Shown in pieces: positions 7,237 to 15,335 of a DNA stretch of 64,000 nt. This DNA comes from Pseudomonadota bacterium. GTDB taxonomy: Bacteria > Pseudomonadota > Alphaproteobacteria > Rhizobiales > Devosiaceae. The notes under the pieces were generated by a model. It saw only the letters and a program-made list of their open reading frames with translations. It was not told the DNA's origin and searched no databases. How positions within the stretch are numbered: the first letter of the stretch is position 1; each line of letters starts with the position of its first letter. Made by a program: the position numbers and the translations under genes. Where the stretch lies: assembly GCA_023391095.1 (NCBI GenBank), contig JAEWBN010000006.1, positions 186,001 through 250,000 of the forward strand. The letters run 5' to 3'.

Positions 7237-8442
7237 ATGGCCGATACCCAATCCAACGCCGGCGCCATCTGGGCTCTCGGCATCACCCAGATCATCGGGT
7301 ATGGCACCCTCTATTACAGCTTCAGCATTCTTGCCCCGAACGTCGCCGGCGACCTGCAGGTGCCAGTGGAGTGGATCTACGGCTGCATCTCCCTCGCACT
7401 GCTCGCCGGTGGGCTCGTCTCGCCATGGGCGGGCGGGCTGGCAGATCGGGTCGGTGCCGGCAGGGTAATGTCGACCGGCTCGGTTGGTGCCGCTGCGGCG
7501 CTGGCGACTTGCGGGCTGGCGGGGAACGCCATGGCCTTCTTAACTGGCGTGATCCTTGTCGAACTGGCGTCTGCCTTCGTGCTCTATTCCACGGCGTTCT
7601 CCTTCCTCGCCCAGACGACGGGCTCCCGCGCCCAACGCAGCATAACCTACCTGACCCTCATCGCCGGCTTTGCCTCGACGATCTTCTGGCCGCTTACCAC
7701 CTGGTTGCTGGAAGCCGCGAACTGGCAAGAGGTCTACTTCCTCTTCGCCGGCCTGAACCTCGCCGTCTGCCTCCCGCTGCACCTGTGGCTATCCCGCTTC
7801 GCACGGATCGCAGCGGGTCGTCCGCCCGAAACGGTCGCTGCCCCGATGCCGATATCGGTCGAGAACGGAAACCTCGTGTTCGTCCTCATCGTCCTTGGTT
7901 TCTCGCTCGCCGGCTTCGTTTCGGCGGCGACATTGTTCCATATGGTGCCCATGCTTGGCCTGCTGGGGCTGGGCACAGCCGGCGTGTGGGTCGCCTCGCT
8001 GCTCGGTCCTGCCCAGGTGGCAAGTCGATTGATCAACATGGCCTTCGGCCAGAACCTTCCTGCTACGGTCTTGGCAGTGGTCTCGGCAGTCACAATGCCG
8101 CTGGCGTTGGGTGCGTTAGCGCTATCCGCCCCCTCAACTACTGGCGCCATTGCCTTCGCGGTGGTTTTCGGTATCGGCAGCGGGCTCTTCAGCATCGTCT
8201 CCGGGACGCTGCCATTGGCGATCTTCGGCAAGGCAGGTTTCGGGAAACGGCTGGGCTGGATCGGCATGGGAAGGCTGGGGCTGTCCGCATTGGCGCCATT
8301 CGCCTTGTCGATCTCCCTCGGCACTATCGGACCGGAGCCATCGCTCTGGGTCTTAGCTGGCGCCGGCACCTGCTGCGTCGCGGTGTTCGCCGAAGTGCGG
8401 CGTCGCTGCTGTCCGTCAAGATCAGTGATGCCAGCTCGTTAG
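7237..8442 (+). CDS. MFS transporter of arsenic operon (ArsK-like candidate)
   Basis: A 401-aa major facilitator protein with about 12 membrane helices and the loop 2-3 signature (GGLVSPWAGGLADRVGAGRVMS). MFS proteins at the end of ars operons include ArsK, reported as an As(III)/Sb(III) exporter, and ArsJ, which exports an arsenylated glycolytic product and is paired with a GAPDH gene. No GAPDH gene is present here, so an ArsK-like exporter is the better guess. It starts 6 bp after arsH and ends the operon. Confidence 0.8.
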   Translation: MADTQSNAGAIWALGITQIIGYGTLYYSFSILAPNVAGDLQVPVEWIYGCISLALLAGGLVSPWAGGLADRVGAGRVMSTGSVGAAAALATCGLAGNAMAFLTGVILVELASAFVLYSTAFSFLAQTTGSRAQRSITYLTLIAGFASTIFWPLTTWLLEAANWQEVYFLFAGLNLAVCLPLHLWLSRFARIAAGRPPETVAAPMPISVENGNLVFVLIVLGFSLAGFVSAATLFHMVPMLGLLGLGTAGVWVASLLGPAQVASRLINMAFGQNLPATVLAVVSAVTMPLALGALALSAPSTTGAIAFAVVFGIGSGLFSIVSGTLPLAIFGKAGFGKRLGWIGMGRLGLSALAPFALSISLGTIGPEPSLWVLAGAGTCCVAVFAEVRRRCCPSRSVMPAR

Positions 8443-8503
8443 TGCACGAAGTTCACGTTCCGCGATTTACCTATCTCGCAACCGTTCTATAGATCTGGTC
8501 ACG

Positions 8504-8794
8504 TCACCTCGCTCCGGCGCGTGCTCGACAGGGGCAGTCCGTCGAGGTGCCGGGAAACGCCTTCCCGGCTTCCGACACTTCGTAGCCGAGAGCCTTCACG
8601 CAACCAAACAAGTTGGCGAGGTCGAACCCCTCGCCACTGCGGACGGTCATGCTTGCGCCGCTCAGCGAAACTCCGACATAGGCGATGCCTGGGAGCCGAT
8701 TGACCGCGTTCTCCAGGACATGGACGCAGCCGTCGCAGGCCATCCCGGCGATCCCGATCGTCAGCTTCTCCCCGACCCCCAGGACGTCATGCAT
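8504..8794 (-). CDS. small heavy-metal-associated (HMA) domain protein
   Basis: A 96-aa protein consisting mainly of one HMA domain: GIAGMACDGCVHVLENAVNRLPGI carries the metal-binding GMxCxxC motif, followed by a typical beta-alpha-beta pattern ending ALGYEVSEAG. The C-terminal tail adds CPCRAR. It probably carries Cu(I) or another soft metal in the cytosol. The start (ATG at 8792-8794) overlaps the end of the upstream L,D-transpeptidase gene by 8 bp, so the two are cotranscribed. It is convergent with the arsenic operon. Confidence 0.85.
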   Translation of the reverse strand: MHDVLGVGEKLTIGIAGMACDGCVHVLENAVNRLPGIAYVGVSLSGASMTVRSGEGFDLANLFGCVKALGYEVSEAGKAFPGTSTDCPCRARAGAR

Positions 8795-10037
8795 CGAAGC
8801 TGACCTTGCCGGCCATGTCGAACTCGTAGACATCGTCCCGGAAACTGACGACCCCGTTGCGGTTCGCCCACGCCGAGATGTAAGTCGTGTGGATCTCCGA
8901 AGGGTTGGTCACCTCGACGTCCTTCCGCTCGCCGGTGGCGAATACGTTGGCGACCTCGCCGGGCCCCCAGTCGCCGTTGTCGCGCAGCACCCAGCCGACG
9001 AAGTCCTGGACCTGGTCGACGCGGACGCACCCTGACGAATAGAACCGGGCGTTCTCCCCGAACAGGCCCTTGGTCGGCGTGTCGTGCAGATAGACCGCAT
9101 GGGGATTGTGGAAGTTGATCTTGACGTTCCCCATCGAGTTCTGCGGTCCCGGATCCTGGCGGAACCGGTAGTTCACCGCTTCCTCGGTCTGCCAGTTGAT
9201 CTGGCTGGGCTGGAGCTCCTGGCCGTTGCCATCGAGAATGCGGATCTTCTGCTCGGTAAGGTAGTTCGGGTTCTCGTTCATGTACTTGATCAAGTCACGC
9301 CGGATGATCGAGACCGGCACGTTCCAGTACGGGTTGAAGTTGATCTGGTGGATACGACTCTTGAGGATGGGCGTCTGCCGGTCGATGCGTCCGACCACCG
9401 CGGTGTGCCGGCGCTGCACCATCCCGCCCTCGACAACCTCGATGAAGGCCGCGGGAATGTTCACCACGACGTAGCGGTCCGCCAACGACGACGCCATGTT
9501 CTGCACCCGCAGCAGGTTGAGGCGAAGCTGGTGCAGTCGGGTCTCGGCCGGCACATTGAGGGCATACCAGGTGGCTTCGTCGACCTGTCCGCTTACCTGC
9601 AGGCCATGACGGGCCTGGAAGCGTCGCAAGGCGGCGTCGGTCGGAGCGTCCATGGCCTCATCGACCCGCTCCACCATGGCCATGTCTGCCGACGAGATCA
9701 GGCGACGCTTGAGCTGCACCACCCCATCACGGTTGACGCCCATGGTGACGCCGTATGTTTCCTGCGGCACCTGCTCCCAGCCGCCGCGGGCCACGAAGGG
9801 CTCGTACTGGGCGATCGCCATCTGAAGGTTGTTGGCCGTGTCGTAGCTGAGGATCGGCTCGACAGTATCGATGGCCTGGATCGCGGCGGCACTGTTCGCT
9901 TCCCGCTCTGCATCGGTCAGGGTGCGGGTCTGGTTCATCATGTCCCATAGGGACTGCGCCCGTGCAGGCTGCATCATAGGCAAGGTTGCGACTGCGCTCA
10001 TGGAAAGCAGCCGAAGTAAATCGCGTCTTTTCATCAT
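8787..10037 (-). CDS. L,D-transpeptidase, YcbB-like (murein crosslinking)
   Basis: A 416-aa exported enzyme. A twin-arginine-like signal (MMKRRDLLRLLSMSAVATLP ... ARA) is followed by an N-terminal helical part, a peptidoglycan-binding segment (APTDAALRRFQARHGLQVSGQVDEATWYALNV), and a C-terminal YkuD catalytic domain with the active site YLHDTP ... FYSSGCVRV (His and Cys). This order matches YcbB/LdtD-type L,D-transpeptidases, which make 3-3 peptidoglycan crosslinks in the periplasm. An upstream ATG at 10058 is also possible. It is cotranscribed with a metal-binding HMA protein, suggesting envelope remodelling under metal stress. Confidence 0.88.
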   Translation of the reverse strand: MMKRRDLLRLLSMSAVATLPMMQPARAQSLWDMMNQTRTLTDAEREANSAAAIQAIDTVEPILSYDTANNLQMAIAQYEPFVARGGWEQVPQETYGVTMGVNRDGVVQLKRRLISSADMAMVERVDEAMDAPTDAALRRFQARHGLQVSGQVDEATWYALNVPAETRLHQLRLNLLRVQNMASSLADRYVVVNIPAAFIEVVEGGMVQRRHTAVVGRIDRQTPILKSRIHQINFNPYWNVPVSIIRRDLIKYMNENPNYLTEQKIRILDGNGQELQPSQINWQTEEAVNYRFRQDPGPQNSMGNVKINFHNPHAVYLHDTPTKGLFGENARFYSSGCVRVDQVQDFVGWVLRDNGDWGPGEVANVFATGERKDVEVTNPSEIHTTYISAWANRNGVVSFRDDVYEFDMAGKVSFDA

Positions 10038-10094
10038 TCGGTCCGGTCGGTGTTCCATGGATCGGCGCTGCGCTGGCAGTGCCGGACTGCTGGA

Positions 10095-10415
10095 TCAGAC
10101 GAGACGAGGCGGACGGAAATGTTTGGATCTCGGATAGGAATAGCCGTTGGTGCGCCCTGGATCGACGGCGAAACGAATGGTGCTTGCCGGCGAAAAGGCC
10201 AAGACGACATCGGGTGCCGCCACTCCGAAGGCGATCGTGCAGCATGTCGTGGCGTGGAAAGGATCGGGCGTATCGTGCCTGTCGGAACCCACCGCGACCG
10301 CACCGATCCCGTGCTCGGCCACATGAACGGCAGCACCTGCCTGATGCATGGACAGCATCAGTGCGAGCAGCGCGAACATAACGGGCAATAGCCAACGATG
10401 GATTGAGATGGTCAT
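10095..10415 (-). CDS. small exported hypothetical protein
   Basis: A 106-aa protein with an apparent signal peptide (ISIHRWLLPVMFALLALMLSM, cut near AGAA). The mature part is short, with H, a CC pair (ATTCCTIAFGV) and a basic C-terminus. No family is recognised; small His/Cys exported proteins of this sort are frequent in copper and cadmium islands. It lies 57 bp upstream of the L,D-transpeptidase on the same strand and is probably the first gene of that operon. Confidence is limited by its size. Confidence 0.55.
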   Translation of the reverse strand: MTISIHRWLLPVMFALLALMLSMHQAGAAVHVAEHGIGAVAVGSDRHDTPDPFHATTCCTIAFGVAAPDVVLAFSPASTIRFAVDPGRTNGYSYPRSKHFRPPRLV

Positions 10416-10631
10416 TCCTCACCACACGGTCCGGATCATTCCAGCCCATCATCCTTAGCCTAAGGTTAAATCTGGCGAGACTACGTCATCGATGGCAGGG
10501 ACACTCGGGCTAGACCTGCACCAGACCGGGCAGCGAAGCTGCACAGCATAATCTCGTTTATAATAATTCGATTCATAAGGCAGCTCCGTGCAAGCGCGCA
10601 TACGAGCAGTCGGGGTGCGGCGAAATTGCCC

Positions 10632-10662
10632 TTGCTCCTCTAGCGGCTATAGATCGTAAGAA
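10632..10662 (+). promoter_or_regulatory. MerR-type metal promoter 1 (dsb pair)
   Basis: TTGCTC (-35, 10632-10637), a 19-bp spacer containing an imperfect dyad (CTCTAGCGGCTATAG), and TAAGAA (-10, 10657-10662). It shares the leading TTGCTCCTCTAG with the CDF promoter at 14298. The over-long spacer is the hallmark of MerR-activated promoters. The dsbB-like gene starts 24 bp downstream. Confidence 0.7.
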
Positions 10663-10685
10663 TCCTTCCCAACCAAGGAGTTTGC

Positions 10686-11108
10686 ATGCCGCGCGAAACG
10701 CATCAGTGGACCCTGCTCATAGCCGGCTGGTTCATCGCGTTGGTCGCCACGCTCGGCGCCCTGTTCATCGGCGAAGTCATGGGGCAGATGCCATGCACCC
10801 TGTGCTGGTATCAGCGCATCGCCATGTTCCCGCTGGTCGTCATCCTAGGTGTCGGCGCCTTCCGCGGCGATATGGACACTTGGCGATATGCCCTGCCGCT
10901 TTCGTCGGTCGGCCTGGTCATCGCTGCCTACCATTCCCTCCAGTATACCGGACTGCTGCCGGCACCGATCGTCCCGTGCTCGGCATCAGGGCCCTCCTGT
11001 TCCGGAGCCGGCATGCTGATAATGGGCATTCCCATTCCTTATCTCTCCACCGCTGCCTTTGCCGGCATCACCCTCTTGCTCTTGCCCCTCGCGAGGAAAC
11101 AATCATGA
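10686..11108 (+). CDS. DsbB/BdbC-like disulfide bond formation membrane protein
   Basis: A 140-aa protein with four membrane helices. The first periplasmic loop carries MPCTLCWYQRIAMFP, the quinone-coupled CxxC of the DsbB/BdbC family, and the second loop has the second cysteine pair (VPCSASGPSCSG). It would reoxidise a DsbA-like partner using membrane quinones. The partner is encoded next, overlapping by 4 bp. AAGGAG lies just before the ATG. The gene is preceded by a MerR-type metal promoter, so the pair appears metal-induced. Confidence 0.88.
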   Translation: MPRETHQWTLLIAGWFIALVATLGALFIGEVMGQMPCTLCWYQRIAMFPLVVILGVGAFRGDMDTWRYALPLSSVGLVIAAYHSLQYTGLLPAPIVPCSASGPSCSGAGMLIMGIPIPYLSTAAFAGITLLLLPLARKQS

Positions 11109-11764
11109 ACAAGCGCCTTGCCGTCGTGGCGGTCGCAGTCATCGCCGTCGCCGCATTCGGCCTCGCAGCCTGGTTCTACCGGCCAGCCCCGACGCCAAGC
11201 GCGTCGCCCGTCGTCGCCACCGTCGAGGAAGCAGGATTCGTACGGCCCCACTCACCGGTGATCGGCCCTGCAGACGCTCCAGTCACCATCACCGAATTCT
11301 TCGATCCCAGCTGCGAAGCCTGTCGGGCATTCTACCCGATCGTGAAGCAGATAATGGATCGGCATCCCAACCAGGTGAAGCTGGTGCTGCGCTATGCAGC
11401 TTTTCACGAAGGTTCAGACACCGCGGTGAAGATCATCGAGGCCTCCCGTCTCCAGGATCTCTTCATCCCGGTGCTCGAAGCGCTCCTTGCCCGCCAGCCG
11501 GAATGGGCGGTGCATGGTGCACCCGACCTCGACCTTGCATGGCAGATTGCAGGCGAGGCTGGTCTCGATGTGGAACGGGCCCGGCAGGACGTTCTCAGGC
11601 CGGGCATGGTGGGCGTTCTCAACGCCGACATGGCCGACGTCGAGCGCCTCGGCGTTCGGCAGACGCCCACCTTCTTCGTCAACGGCAAGGCGCCAGCCAG
11701 CACGGATCCGCAGGCCCTTGCCGATCTGGTCGCGAGCGAGGTCGCCGCCACCAATGCTCTCTAG
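11105..11764 (+). CDS. DsbA-family thioredoxin-fold oxidoreductase
   Basis: A 219-aa protein anchored or secreted by an N-terminal hydrophobic helix (LAVVAVAVIAVAAFGLAAWF). The thioredoxin fold begins at GPADAPVTITEFFDPSCEACRAF, giving a CEAC active site, and ends with the cis-proline segment VRQTPTFFVNG. It probably introduces disulfides into periplasmic proteins, with the adjacent DsbB-like protein as its electron acceptor (4-bp ATGA overlap). Its size and arrangement match DsbA_4/thioredoxin-domain proteins that travel with BdbC in mobile islands. Confidence 0.87.
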   Translation: MNKRLAVVAVAVIAVAAFGLAAWFYRPAPTPSASPVVATVEEAGFVRPHSPVIGPADAPVTITEFFDPSCEACRAFYPIVKQIMDRHPNQVKLVLRYAAFHEGSDTAVKIIEASRLQDLFIPVLEALLARQPEWAVHGAPDLDLAWQIAGEAGLDVERARQDVLRPGMVGVLNADMADVERLGVRQTPTFFVNGKAPASTDPQALADLVASEVAATNAL

Positions 11765-11797
11765 CGAGAACCCTGCGCCTTGTCGGTGAAGTTCCCA

Positions 11798-11813
11798 TCA
11801 CATATATATGTGA
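11798..11813. promoter_or_regulatory. palindromic operator of the toxin-antitoxin pair
   Basis: TCACATATATATGTGA is a perfect 16-bp palindrome ending 12 bp before the antitoxin start codon. Its position suits autorepression by the ribbon-helix-helix antitoxin encoded next, as in most type II modules. Confidence 0.7.
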
Positions 11814-11825
11814 ACGAGGTGAGCC

Positions 11826-12179
11826 ATGAAACGAAACACCACGTTCAATCTGCCCGACGATCTGGTGCAGCATGCAAAAGCCTATGCTGCCCGTGAGGGC
11901 ACGACCGTGACCGCGATCATCCGGGAGCACCTTGAACGTGTCACTGGCTATAATGGGGAGAACGTTCGCATGTCTGATCCTCTGGTTGACTTCTCCGAAG
12001 GGCGTATTTCGAAGGAGACTGCCATCAAGGCCCTGGGCTTGCGCGACTACGCTCAGTTGCTGGTTTCGCTGGGCGACCGGGATCTGCCCTTGCCGAAGTT
12101 GCCCGCCCATGTGCTGGAGGCGATGACCGACACCTTCGTGGGAATACTGCAGCAGCCGCGTCAGGAGGAGGATCGATGA
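11826..12179 (+). CDS. antitoxin-like protein, ribbon-helix-helix type
   Basis: A 117-aa protein beginning MKRNTTFNLPDDLVQHAKAY, then AAREGTTVTAIIREHLERV: a beta strand and two helices typical of ribbon-helix-helix DNA-binding domains (CopG/VapB-like). The C-terminal part has the short motif of the UPF0175 type (GRISKETAIKALGLRDYAQLLVSLGDRDLPLP) and probably wraps the toxin. It overlaps the toxin gene by 4 bp and follows a perfect palindrome, supporting an autoregulated type II toxin-antitoxin pair. Confidence 0.8.
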   Translation: MKRNTTFNLPDDLVQHAKAYAAREGTTVTAIIREHLERVTGYNGENVRMSDPLVDFSEGRISKETAIKALGLRDYAQLLVSLGDRDLPLPKLPAHVLEAMTDTFVGILQQPRQEEDR

Positions 12180-12778
12180 AGACTCGCTGCGTGCTCCTTA
12201 TTCCGGATTCCGGGCCGTTGAACAGCTTGTGGACGGCAGGTCGACTCGAACTCCTGAGCACCCTGGACATGCCCATCGTCATGGTCGATGAGATCTATGC
12301 CGAAGTCACCGGCGACCTATCGTACCCCAAGGACCGGGAGGTGAAGGCTTTCTTGGACGGGCTTAAGGGCAAAGGCTTGACTGTCGAGGAAACGTTCGTC
12401 GGCAATGCTGCCAGAGCTGCGCGCGAGGCCGGCACGTTCGAGAGCGGTCGAGGGCTAGGTGACGCAGCCGTTGCCGAGTTCATGGCCAACGGCGTGCAGA
12501 AGTACACGGCGAACGGAGCGCCTGTTCTCCTGCTCTTCGAGGATGCCGATTTCCGCAACGTCAGGTTTCTTCGAAAGCCCGACAACCTCCACCTGCTGTC
12601 AACGGTGGCCATGCTCCGCGGGCTGGAGCGTTACGGCATCATCGCTTCCGCAGACGATGTCATCAAGGCCATGACCAATCCCGAGCCGCCGAAGAGGGCG
12701 CGAGTCTTCAACGATCTGCCTGATGGGTACGAGGAAGAGGCCTTCGGCGGAAGCCATTGGGAGCCCGCCGGGCCGTGA
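12176..12778 (+). CDS. PIN-domain-like toxin
   Basis: A 200-aa protein with the acidic layout of PIN ribonucleases: an N-terminal beta strand with Asp (LLIPDSGPLNSLW), then VMVDEIYAEVT, the central GRGLGDAAVAEFMANG, and LLFEDADFRNVRF near the C-terminus. PIN toxins cleave RNA with Mg ions held by these acidic residues. It follows its antitoxin with an ATGA overlap. The length exceeds the classic VapC (about 130 aa), so it belongs to a larger, less-described PIN group. Assignment rests on motifs and gene order. Confidence 0.75.
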   Translation: MKTRCVLLIPDSGPLNSLWTAGRLELLSTLDMPIVMVDEIYAEVTGDLSYPKDREVKAFLDGLKGKGLTVEETFVGNAARAAREAGTFESGRGLGDAAVAEFMANGVQKYTANGAPVLLLFEDADFRNVRFLRKPDNLHLLSTVAMLRGLERYGIIASADDVIKAMTNPEPPKRARVFNDLPDGYEEEAFGGSHWEPAGP

Positions 12779-12789
12779 TCTGCTGACCG

Positions 12790-13809
12790 ATGGAAAAGAA
12801 TGTTGACGTCCTGATCGTCGGTGGAGGGCAAGCCGGTTTGGCGGCTTCCTACCGACTCGCCCAGGCTGGTGTGCCACACCTTGTGGTGGATGCATCTGCG
12901 CAGGTGGGCGACAGCTGGCGGCATCGTTACCACAGCCTCACCCTGTTCACCCCGCGGCGCCTGAGCTCTCTGCCCGGCGCTCCGCTCGACGGCGACCCCG
13001 AAGGTTATGCGGGAAGGCTCGAATTCGCCGACTACCTCGAGCGCTATTGTACAACCCACCGTCTGCCGGTGATGAGCAGGACCCGGGTGGTGCGACTGCA
13101 GGGTGACGATACCGGCTGCTTCGTCGCCGAGCTGGACAACGGAACCACTGTGCGCAGCCAAACTGTCCTGGTCTGCACGGGCGGTTTCCAGCAGGCTATC
13201 GTACCTGAAGTGGCTTCGCGGTTCGGCCCTGGCGTCACCCAACTCACCATGTCCACTTACCAGTCGCCGGCAAGCCTGGGAAAGGGGCCGGTGCTGGTGG
13301 TCGGGGACGGCGCGTCGGGCCGCGACATCGCTGTCGAGCTGGCGGCCACCAAGAAGGTGCTGCTTGCTACCGGCAAGCCCCGTCGCCTGTTCCCGCAGCG
13401 TGTGCTCGGTATCAGCACCTGGACGCTGATGGATCGGGCGGGGCTGCTCTCTGTCTCACTTAGATCGCCCATCGGCAGGATAATGCAAGCCACCGATCCC
13501 TTTCCGGACCGCGGGCGCAGCTTGGCTGCGCTGCGCGGTCAAGGCGTGAACATCCGATCGAGGCTCGTGGGCGCATCCGGTGGCACCGCAACCTTCGCGG
13601 ACGGCAGCCATGCCGTTGTCGCGTCGGTGATCTGGGCGGTCGGCTATCGGAATGACGACCGCTGGCTAGAAGTGCCAGCGGGCACATCGGGGCTGCACTT
13701 CCTTGGCCGCCCATGGCAGCGGAATCGAGCATCCGCCCTGATTCTCGGTGCCGACAGAGACTCAAAGGTCGTGGTTGACAATCTCCTTCAACATCTCGAT
13801 CAGCCATGA
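12790..13809 (+). CDS. FAD/NAD(P)-dependent flavoprotein monooxygenase-like
   Basis: A 339-aa protein with two dinucleotide-binding folds: DVLIVGGGQAGLAASYRLAQAG (FAD, residues 5-26) and PVLVVGDGASGRDIAVELA (NADPH, about residue 168). Between them, DSWRHRYHSLTLFTPRRLSSLPG is typical of flavin monooxygenases of the CzcO/ArsO kind that accompany metal genes. Substrate unknown; CzcO-like proteins are found near cation efflux genes but their reaction is not established. It is 11 bp downstream of the toxin gene and its end overlaps the convergent PCuAC-like gene by 10 bp. Confidence 0.8.
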   Translation: MEKNVDVLIVGGGQAGLAASYRLAQAGVPHLVVDASAQVGDSWRHRYHSLTLFTPRRLSSLPGAPLDGDPEGYAGRLEFADYLERYCTTHRLPVMSRTRVVRLQGDDTGCFVAELDNGTTVRSQTVLVCTGGFQQAIVPEVASRFGPGVTQLTMSTYQSPASLGKGPVLVVGDGASGRDIAVELAATKKVLLATGKPRRLFPQRVLGISTWTLMDRAGLLSVSLRSPIGRIMQATDPFPDRGRSLAALRGQGVNIRSRLVGASGGTATFADGSHAVVASVIWAVGYRNDDRWLEVPAGTSGLHFLGRPWQRNRASALILGADRDSKVVVDNLLQHLDQP

Positions 13810-14234
13810 TCGTAATCGTGGTGATCAGGTGGAAGCTCATCGGCTCCTAAGACCCGGGCATCCAACGTCACCTCAGACTCGCCGATGGAAACGGTGACGG
13901 GCACAGCCGCTTCCACAAATGGCCCCACAGCTTTGATACGCACGCCCCCCGGCTGCATGTACAATTCCGCATGCGGCGGCAAGGTCGGCTCGAACGTCCC
14001 GCCATCTGACCTCACCACCGCAGTGGTCGATGCTCCCGGCACTTCAATGCTTATGAGCCCGACCCCACTGGTGGTACGGTTGTTGATGACGAGGTAAATC
14101 TCGACGCCGCTCGGATGCGTGGTGGCCCAGGCCTCCTCGACCGCTACGCCGTCGATCACCAGTACGGGCAGTTCAGCAGCGACCGAAATGGACGCCCATC
14201 CGCTCAAGAGAGCTGCAACGATCATGTTTTTCAT
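13800..14234 (-). CDS. PCuAC-like periplasmic protein lacking canonical copper ligands
   Basis: A 144-aa exported protein (signal MKNMIVAALLSGWASISVAA) with the PCuAC/DUF461 beta-sandwich pattern: EAWATTHPSGVEIYLVINNRTTSGVGLISIEVPG ... AELYMQPGGVRIKAVG. In true PCuAC chaperones the H-x10-M-x21-HxM set binds Cu(I). Here the first His/Met positions read AVVRSDGG and the last reads GVRIKAV, so the usual ligands are missing. A His-rich tail (PPDHHDYDHG) may supply other ligands. The start at 14234 gives the best signal peptide. A canonical PCuAC is encoded at 22008. Confidence 0.7.
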   Translation of the reverse strand: MKNMIVAALLSGWASISVAAELPVLVIDGVAVEEAWATTHPSGVEIYLVINNRTTSGVGLISIEVPGASTTAVVRSDGGTFEPTLPPHAELYMQPGGVRIKAVGPFVEAAVPVTVSIGESEVTLDARVLGADELPPDHHDYDHG

Positions 14235-14297
14235 GACTCCAGCCTGACACCCTCGCGGAACCAGAGCAACGCTCAACGCGCATCTGCGACAATGCGC

Positions 14298-14328
14298 TTG
14301 CTCCTCTAGCCACTGGAGGAGTTAGGTT
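14298..14328 (+). promoter_or_regulatory. MerR-type metal promoter 2 (CDF exporter)
   Basis: TTGCTC (-35, 14298-14303), 19-bp spacer, TAGGTT (-10, 14323-14328). The spacer holds a dyad CTCCTC ... GAGGAG (14301-14321). The layout matches the other three TTGCTC promoters in the window. The CDF gene starts 24 bp downstream. Confidence 0.75.
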
Positions 14329-14351
14329 GACCTCGACGCAAGGAGGTTTGC

Positions 14352-15275
14352 ATGTCCCACTCGCACGGGTCCGCTGCCAATCGTAGCCCAGGACAAGGCC
14401 GCCGGCTGCTCATTGCCTTGGCGCTCAACCTCGGCATTGCTGTCGCCGAGGTGGTGGGCGGGGCCATCTCCGGCTCGCTCGCCCTGATCGCGGACGCAGC
14501 GCACAACCTATCGGACGCCGGCTCGGTTCTGGTGTCCTATATTGCCTGGCGCATCGCCCAGCGGGTCGCAAACGAGAGGCGAACCTTCGGCTACGCCCGG
14601 GCAGAAACCGTTGGCGCTCTCATCAATCTCACGACGTTGATCATGATCGGCCTCTATCTGCTGTGGGAAGCCGGCACCCGTTTCCTGGAACCGGTGGAAG
14701 TCGTCCCCACCACGGTCCTGATCGTCGGCGTCATCGCCTTGGTCGAGGACCTGCTTGCAGCGTGGGTGCTGCGCAAGGATCTCGGCAGCCTCAACGTCCG
14801 CAGCACCTTCCTCCACATGATCGCCGATGCGCTGGGCACCGTCGCGGTGATCGCCAGCGGCATCGCGATCATGATCTGGGGACCATCGGCATCTTGGGTC
14901 GATCCTGCCGTAACCGCCCTGATCGCCATCTACGTCCTGGTCCACGGTTCCACGGAGATCCGGGAATCGATAGCGGTCCTGATGGACAGTGCGCCCAAGG
15001 GGTTCGATCATGCCGGTCTGGTGCGGCATCTCGAGGCCGCGGACGGCGTCGTGGACGTTCATCATCTTCATGTCTGGCAGATCAGCGAGGGTCGAACAGC
15101 GGTCGAGGTGCATCTTGCGACCGATCGCAACGACCTCGCCGCGGCCACCGACCTGAAGGAGGGGCTGAAGAAGAGCATGCACGACCAGTTCGACGTGGAG
15201 CACGCCACCATCGAAATGGAGTTAGCCGGCATGGTCGAACACGATCGCGACATCGTTCCCAAGGCCGAAGGGTAA
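14352..15275 (+). CDS. cation diffusion facilitator (Zn/Cd/Co exporter, CzcD/ZitB-like)
   Basis: A 307-aa CDF protein with six membrane helices and a cytosolic C-terminal domain. A His-containing N-terminus (MSHSHGS) precedes ADAAHNLSDAGSVLVS, the helix II metal site, and HMIADALGTVAVIASG, the helix V site (HxxxD). The C-terminal domain (HHLHVWQISEGRTAVEVHL) binds metal and dimerises. It exports Zn(II) or related divalent ions by proton antiport. A strong GGAGG site precedes the ATG and a MerR-type promoter sits immediately upstream, so metal induction is likely. Confidence 0.93.
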   Translation: MSHSHGSAANRSPGQGRRLLIALALNLGIAVAEVVGGAISGSLALIADAAHNLSDAGSVLVSYIAWRIAQRVANERRTFGYARAETVGALINLTTLIMIGLYLLWEAGTRFLEPVEVVPTTVLIVGVIALVEDLLAAWVLRKDLGSLNVRSTFLHMIADALGTVAVIASGIAIMIWGPSASWVDPAVTALIAIYVLVHGSTEIRESIAVLMDSAPKGFDHAGLVRHLEAADGVVDVHHLHVWQISEGRTAVEVHLATDRNDLAAATDLKEGLKKSMHDQFDVEHATIEMELAGMVEHDRDIVPKAEG

Positions 15276-15335
15276 GGCTCACGAAAGGGTAACCCTCCGG
15301 GAATATGGTTGCCGGGAACTGAACTGGACCTCTCG

